Source: JARRJY01 sp037388705 (lineage in GTDB: Bacteria > Pseudomonadota > Gammaproteobacteria > UBA6429 > Thiohalophilaceae). From it: 45,249 nucleotides of DNA. Where the stretch lies: assembly GCA_037388705.1 (NCBI GenBank), contig JARRJY010000014.1:1-45249 (forward strand), in the 5' to 3' direction. Both the position numbers and the translations under genes were made by a program. Shown piece after piece: positions 42,066-45,249 of this stretch (positions are counted from its first letter, which is position 1; each line of letters opens with the position of its first letter). Below the pieces are notes generated by a model that did not search any database, had not been told where the DNA came from, and saw only the letters and a list, made by a program, of their open reading frames with translations.

Positions 42066-43271
42066 CTAAACAGGTTGTCTTGGAAAAGCGAAGCGCAGCA
42101 CCAACGGCGCAAATATAGAGGTAATAACAGCAACAATCACCATCGCCGCAAATATCTCGTCAGGGACAACTTCTTCACCTAGCAGGTGACACTGATACAT
42201 GATGACCATGGCGATTTCAGCCCGGGGTATCATACTTATTCCCAGTAGGGCGGCATTATGTTTTTTCATTATTCTTAATGCCGGGGTAGCGACGCCAATA
42301 AACTTGCCAAGTATGGCCGGTATTAACAGTATCAGTACGATGCCAAGTGACGGGATGAGTGTGGCAGGATCAATCTGAATGCCAATATTGATAAAAAAGA
42401 ATGGCGTCAGAAATTCATAGAAATAAGTAAACTTCGCATCGGTGCGTACTGCATCAGGATCCCGGCTGAAAGCAAGACCGGCAAACAACGCACCAATTGC
42501 CAGGCTGAAACCCAGGTAGCCAGCTATGGCGGCAATGGCCAGGCCGGCGCCCAGTACAGAAATAGTCAGGCCAGTGGTGGAATTTTCCCATTTGCGATTG
42601 AAGTGCGTAAAACTTCGTTCCAGGTAATGGGAAAAAAGATAACAACCGATAATGAATAAAACCAGTTTTAAGAATGTCGTAAAGGTAGTGATACTGATCA
42701 CCGCAAAAATGCTTTCATGACTGTTTTGTTGCAAGACCGAGATAACAGCGGTAAGAATGGCCAGCAGAAGAACGCCGGATAAGTCATCAAGCTCCGCAAT
42801 ATCAACGAGTAACTGTCCTCTCGCGGTATTCAACTTGTGCATGTTGTCAAGCAACCCGACGGAAACGGCGACACTGGTGGCGCTGAATGCAGTTGCAATA
42901 ACAAGGGATGTTTCCAGGGGTAAGCCAAGGACATAATAGGCAACTATGAAACCAAGCACCAGGTTTGTGAATACATCACTCAGCCAGATCAGGCTGGCAT
43001 CGGGTAGTTTCTTTAGTAACGCCCTGGTATGGCTTTTTAAACCAACGCGAAATAATAAAGCTACGACACCTAGTTGTGCCAGGATGGTAAAAGTCTGGTC
43101 AAAGCGCGGCGTAACAAAGTTCCATTGCTGGTTTATGCTACCGGCTAAAAGCCCGAGAATGATATAGCCCACCATGGCTGGGATGCCAAGACGTTCCATC
43201 AGGCTTTTTACCAGGGGGCTGAGAATCAGTAATGCGCCTAGTGCAATTAGTATCGGATATTCAGCCTGCAT
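42066..43271 (-). CDS. CPA2-family cation:proton antiporter
   Basis: Polytopic inner-membrane protein of 401 residues with about 11-12 helices, Kef/NhaS-like. The acidic pair IAELDDLSGV marks the ion-binding helix; GYIILGLLAG and FFFINIGIQ are other family signatures. No C-terminal NAD-binding TrkA domain. It starts 20 bases after atpG of the alternative ATPase, in the same direction, so it is likely co-expressed with it. Confidence 0.88.
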   Translation of the reverse strand: MQAEYPILIALGALLILSPLVKSLMERLGIPAMVGYIILGLLAGSINQQWNFVTPRFDQTFTILAQLGVVALLFRVGLKSHTRALLKKLPDASLIWLSDVFTNLVLGFIVAYYVLGLPLETSLVIATAFSATSVAVSVGLLDNMHKLNTARGQLLVDIAELDDLSGVLLLAILTAVISVLQQNSHESIFAVISITTFTTFLKLVLFIIGCYLFSHYLERSFTHFNRKWENSTTGLTISVLGAGLAIAAIAGYLGFSLAIGALFAGLAFSRDPDAVRTDAKFTYFYEFLTPFFFINIGIQIDPATLIPSLGIVLILLIPAILGKFIGVATPALRIMKKHNAALLGISMIPRAEIAMVIMYQCHLLGEEVVPDEIFAAMVIVAVITSIFAPLVLRFAFPRQPV

Positions 43272-43291
43272 ATAATGAATGACTCATTGAG

Positions 43292-44167
43292 CTATTTTTT
43301 CTGGTTCTTACGCAGTGCATCTTCCTCGACCAGGTTTGTTGCACTGAGCAGAATCACCTCGATTTCTTCGATAATTTCTTCCTGGCGTAAGGTATTACAC
43401 TGCTGTGCAAGTTGTGATGATTCCTCATCAAGATGATTAATGGCTCCTTCAAGGTGCGCAACACGGTTATGATTTTCCTGCATCAGTGATGTATAAAGTA
43501 TTTCATGTAAAGCCGCGAACAGGTAGTGCTCGGTCAGTTCCATCAGGAAGTCCCGGGAGGGAAGATTCAGTAAAGGCGGATGGGGAAACCGTACAGGCTG
43601 ATTTGCAAGTTGCTGGAAAGAGGGTAACAATTCTTTTTGCAGGATATTATCCGCATCATGATAGAAACAGTTAACAGACAAAATACCGAATTGTTCCTGC
43701 AATCTGGCAAGCTTGTTGACGATTTGCTGAATCAGTGTGGTGACTTCCTCAACCACACTGGCACCATCGAATAAAGCAATAACCTGTTCATTATTTTCCA
43801 GCAGAACACTGAGTTTATGCCCGATGCCGATCAGCATTGGTGGTTCCGGTAAATCTGCAGGAGTATTTTTTGCCAGTTGATTTAACAGGGTATGATTAAA
43901 GTCACCACAAAAACCACGTTCTGTACCTACTAACAGGTAAACAGTTTTTGGTGTTTTGCTTTTAGCTGCCTGGGGCAGGATACCCGGGTGATAGCTGAGA
44001 AAATCAGTGGCAACATCTTCGATGTTTTGCACAACAGAATGTTGTGCATCCAGAAAACGGGCAAGTTTACGGGTTTCCATATAGGCAAGTGTTTTCATGG
44101 AATTCATGATGTCACGAATCTCGTTGAGACTATGGCGATGATGTTCAAGTTTATGTCGATGCGTCAT
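43292..44167 (-). CDS. atpG: F1 ATPase gamma-like subunit of the alternative (N-ATPase-type) complex
   Basis: Rotor shaft subunit, 291 residues, divergent from the standard ATP synthase gamma. The N-terminal helix HHRHSLNEIRDIMNSMKTLAYMETRKL and LVGTERGFCGDFNHTLL are conserved. It overlaps the alpha gene by four bases and comes directly after it. In N-ATPase operons (atpDCQRBEFAG) alpha and gamma are the last two genes with no delta/gamma-beta order as in the ordinary operon; this is the basis of the call. Confidence 0.88.
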   Translation of the reverse strand: MTHRHKLEHHRHSLNEIRDIMNSMKTLAYMETRKLARFLDAQHSVVQNIEDVATDFLSYHPGILPQAAKSKTPKTVYLLVGTERGFCGDFNHTLLNQLAKNTPADLPEPPMLIGIGHKLSVLLENNEQVIALFDGASVVEEVTTLIQQIVNKLARLQEQFGILSVNCFYHDADNILQKELLPSFQQLANQPVRFPHPPLLNLPSRDFLMELTEHYLFAALHEILYTSLMQENHNRVAHLEGAINHLDEESSQLAQQCNTLRQEEIIEEIEVILLSATNLVEEDALRKNQKK

Positions 44168-45249
44168 GTCGTATTTGCTGTTTTTGATTTTGTAACCCAG
44201 CGATTTACGGCATCACGCCATTCTTCACGAGGGCTGTCGAGCTCGAGCGAAGTATGTTGTACCGCTTTGGCCAGCTCATCAAGAATAGCCGGTACTGATT
44301 CAGGATGTTGCTCATCAAACAGGTTTTCGTTAAAAGCAATTAGCCAGGCCATCTGGAAATTAACAGGCATAGGAGAGAGGCGATCCTGTTTGAGTATTTC
44401 TCGTAATAAACGGCCACGTTGAATAGCCTGTTCCATCGAGGCCTCCAGGCGAGTACCAAAGCGGGTAAAAATTTCCAGCTCAAGGAACTGCAGGTAATCC
44501 AGTTTCATACGACCGGCTTCTTCTTTTATGCGGAGATGTTGTCCCTGTCCGCCAATACGCGAAACGGAGCGTGCAATATCTATAGCCGGACGAAAGCCAC
44601 TGGAAAACAGGTTCTGATCCAGGTAAACCTGACCATCGGTTATCGAGATAAGGTTGGTCGGAATATAAGAGGCAATTTCCCCAAGCTTGGTTTCCACGAT
44701 GGGTAATGCTGTCATACTACCACCACCATGCGCGGCATTCAGACAGGTGGCCCGTTCCAGCAAGCGTGCATGTACAGAAAAAATATCACCGGGGTAGGCC
44801 TCACGTCCGGGTGGACGTCGCAGTAACAACGACAGTTCACGATAGGTCCTGGCATGAGTGGACAGATCATCATAAACAACCAATACATCTTTTCCCTGTT
44901 GCATCCAGAACTCGGCGATGGCACAACCGGCGAAAGGCGCAAGATGTTGTAAGCCAGGTAAGTCACTGGCTTCAGCCACCACCAGTGTTGTGTAGTCCAT
45001 GGCATTAAATTTTTGCAAGATTTGGATAGTATTGACTACGGTCGATCGTTTCTGACCGATCAACACATAGATGCAGTACACATCCTGTCCACGTTGATTA
45101 ATGACGGTATCTATTGCGACTGAACTTCGTCCGAGACCCTCGTCTCCAATAAGTAACTGGCGTTGCCCTTTACCAACAGGGATAAGTGTATCGATGATCT
45201 TGATGCCGGTATAAAGGGGTGCATGGATAAAATCACGCGCGACAATTGG
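44164..45249 (-). CDS. atpA: F1 ATPase alpha subunit of the alternative complex, N-terminus outside window
   Basis: Nucleotide-binding alpha subunit; 361 residues visible before the stop, frame open to the window end. Conserved parts: TGIKIIDTLIPVGKGQRQLLIG, YDDLSTHARTYRELSLLLRR, PPGREAYPGDIF, and the arginine-finger motif SVSRIG. The P-loop reads GDEGLGRSSVA rather than GDRQTGKTAIA, so the invariant lysine is arginine. Followed by gamma. Ion (Na+ or H+) cannot be told from this part; the c-subunit is outside the window. Confidence 0.9.
   Translation of the reverse strand, partial: PIVARDFIHAPLYTGIKIIDTLIPVGKGQRQLLIGDEGLGRSSVAIDTVINQRGQDVYCIYVLIGQKRSTVVNTIQILQKFNAMDYTTLVVAEASDLPGLQHLAPFAGCAIAEFWMQQGKDVLVVYDDLSTHARTYRELSLLLRRPPGREAYPGDIFSVHARLLERATCLNAAHGGGSMTALPIVETKLGEIASYIPTNLISITDGQVYLDQNLFSSGFRPAIDIARSVSRIGGQGQHLRIKEEAGRMKLDYLQFLELEIFTRFGTRLEASMEQAIQRGRLLREILKQDRLSPMPVNFQMAWLIAFNENLFDEQHPESVPAILDELAKAVQHTSLELDSPREEWRDAVNRWVTKSKTANTT

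Noticed and set aside
1..45249. CRISPR arrays, tRNA or rRNA genes, insertion sequences
   Set aside because: No regularly spaced repeats, no cloverleaf-like tRNA ends, no transposase or integrase motifs were seen by eye; a short degenerate element could still be missed.

Overview
The window reads as a chromosomal segment of a gammaproteobacterium. The evidence is three linked gene neighbourhoods typical of that class: kdsC-lptC-lptA-lptB-rpoN-hpf-ptsN, then mlaFEDCB / ibaG-murA-hisG-hisD-hisC, then degS-nif3-petABC-sspAB. A HPr kinase next to ptsN, a cytochrome bc1 complex, a lone [FeFe]-hydrogenase and a second F-type ATPase suggest a respiring but anaerobically versatile lineage, perhaps a marine or sediment one. 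I cannot name a genus. A run of 72 Ns shows this is a scaffolded draft, which matters because several conserved genes are locally damaged.

Layout. 1-5288 (minus): LPS export and sigma-54/PTS-Ntr operon, with lptA broken by a perfect 52-bp inverted repeat. 5526-8025 (plus): a three-gene cassette, namely a ribulose-phosphate-epimerase barrel fused to KdsD-like CBS domains, a type I-beta DAHP-synthase-like enzyme and a KdsC-like phosphatase. It sits between yrbG and kdsC, where kdsD normally lies. 8035-10339 (minus): heavy-metal-binding protein, CaCA exchanger, MlaA and a zinc-ribbon protein. 10396-14091 (plus): a DUF72-like protein and mlaFEDCB, with mlaD frameshifted. 14183-17496: an accessory insertion with a repeat-flanked AT-rich ORF and three envelope/membrane genes. 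17664-22218 (plus): ibaG, murA, assembly gap, hisG, hisD, truncated hisC. 22195-23968 (minus): YbaK-like deacylase and a DegS/AlgW protease. 24039-29153 (plus): nif3, petABC, sspAB and a Roadblock protein.

29314-32326 (plus) holds a DUF2784 gene, a large [FeFe]-hydrogenase with a C-terminal NTF2-like domain, a decayed second copy of the DUF2784 3' end, and a Cys-rich two-CW protein. 32342-40027 (minus) is an operon for amino-acid breakdown: amino-acid dehydrogenase, 2-oxoacid:ferredoxin oxidoreductase (three genes), a small ion channel, acyl-CoA synthetase and threonine ammonia-lyase. A perfect FNR/Anr-type palindrome lies upstream. Amino acid to 2-oxoacid to acyl-CoA plus reduced ferredoxin, with hydrogenase as a possible electron sink, is a plausible joint function. 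40171-42052 (plus) encodes archease and RtcB. 42066-45249 (minus) holds a CPA2 antiporter and the gamma and alpha subunits of an N-ATPase-like enzyme whose alpha P-loop lacks the usual lysine.

The best candidates for something new are the Kdo-pathway-like cassette at 5526-8025 and the hydrogenase/NTF2 locus at 29314-32326. No tRNA, rRNA, CRISPR array or insertion sequence was seen, and no stretch longer than 300 bases lacks a gene.
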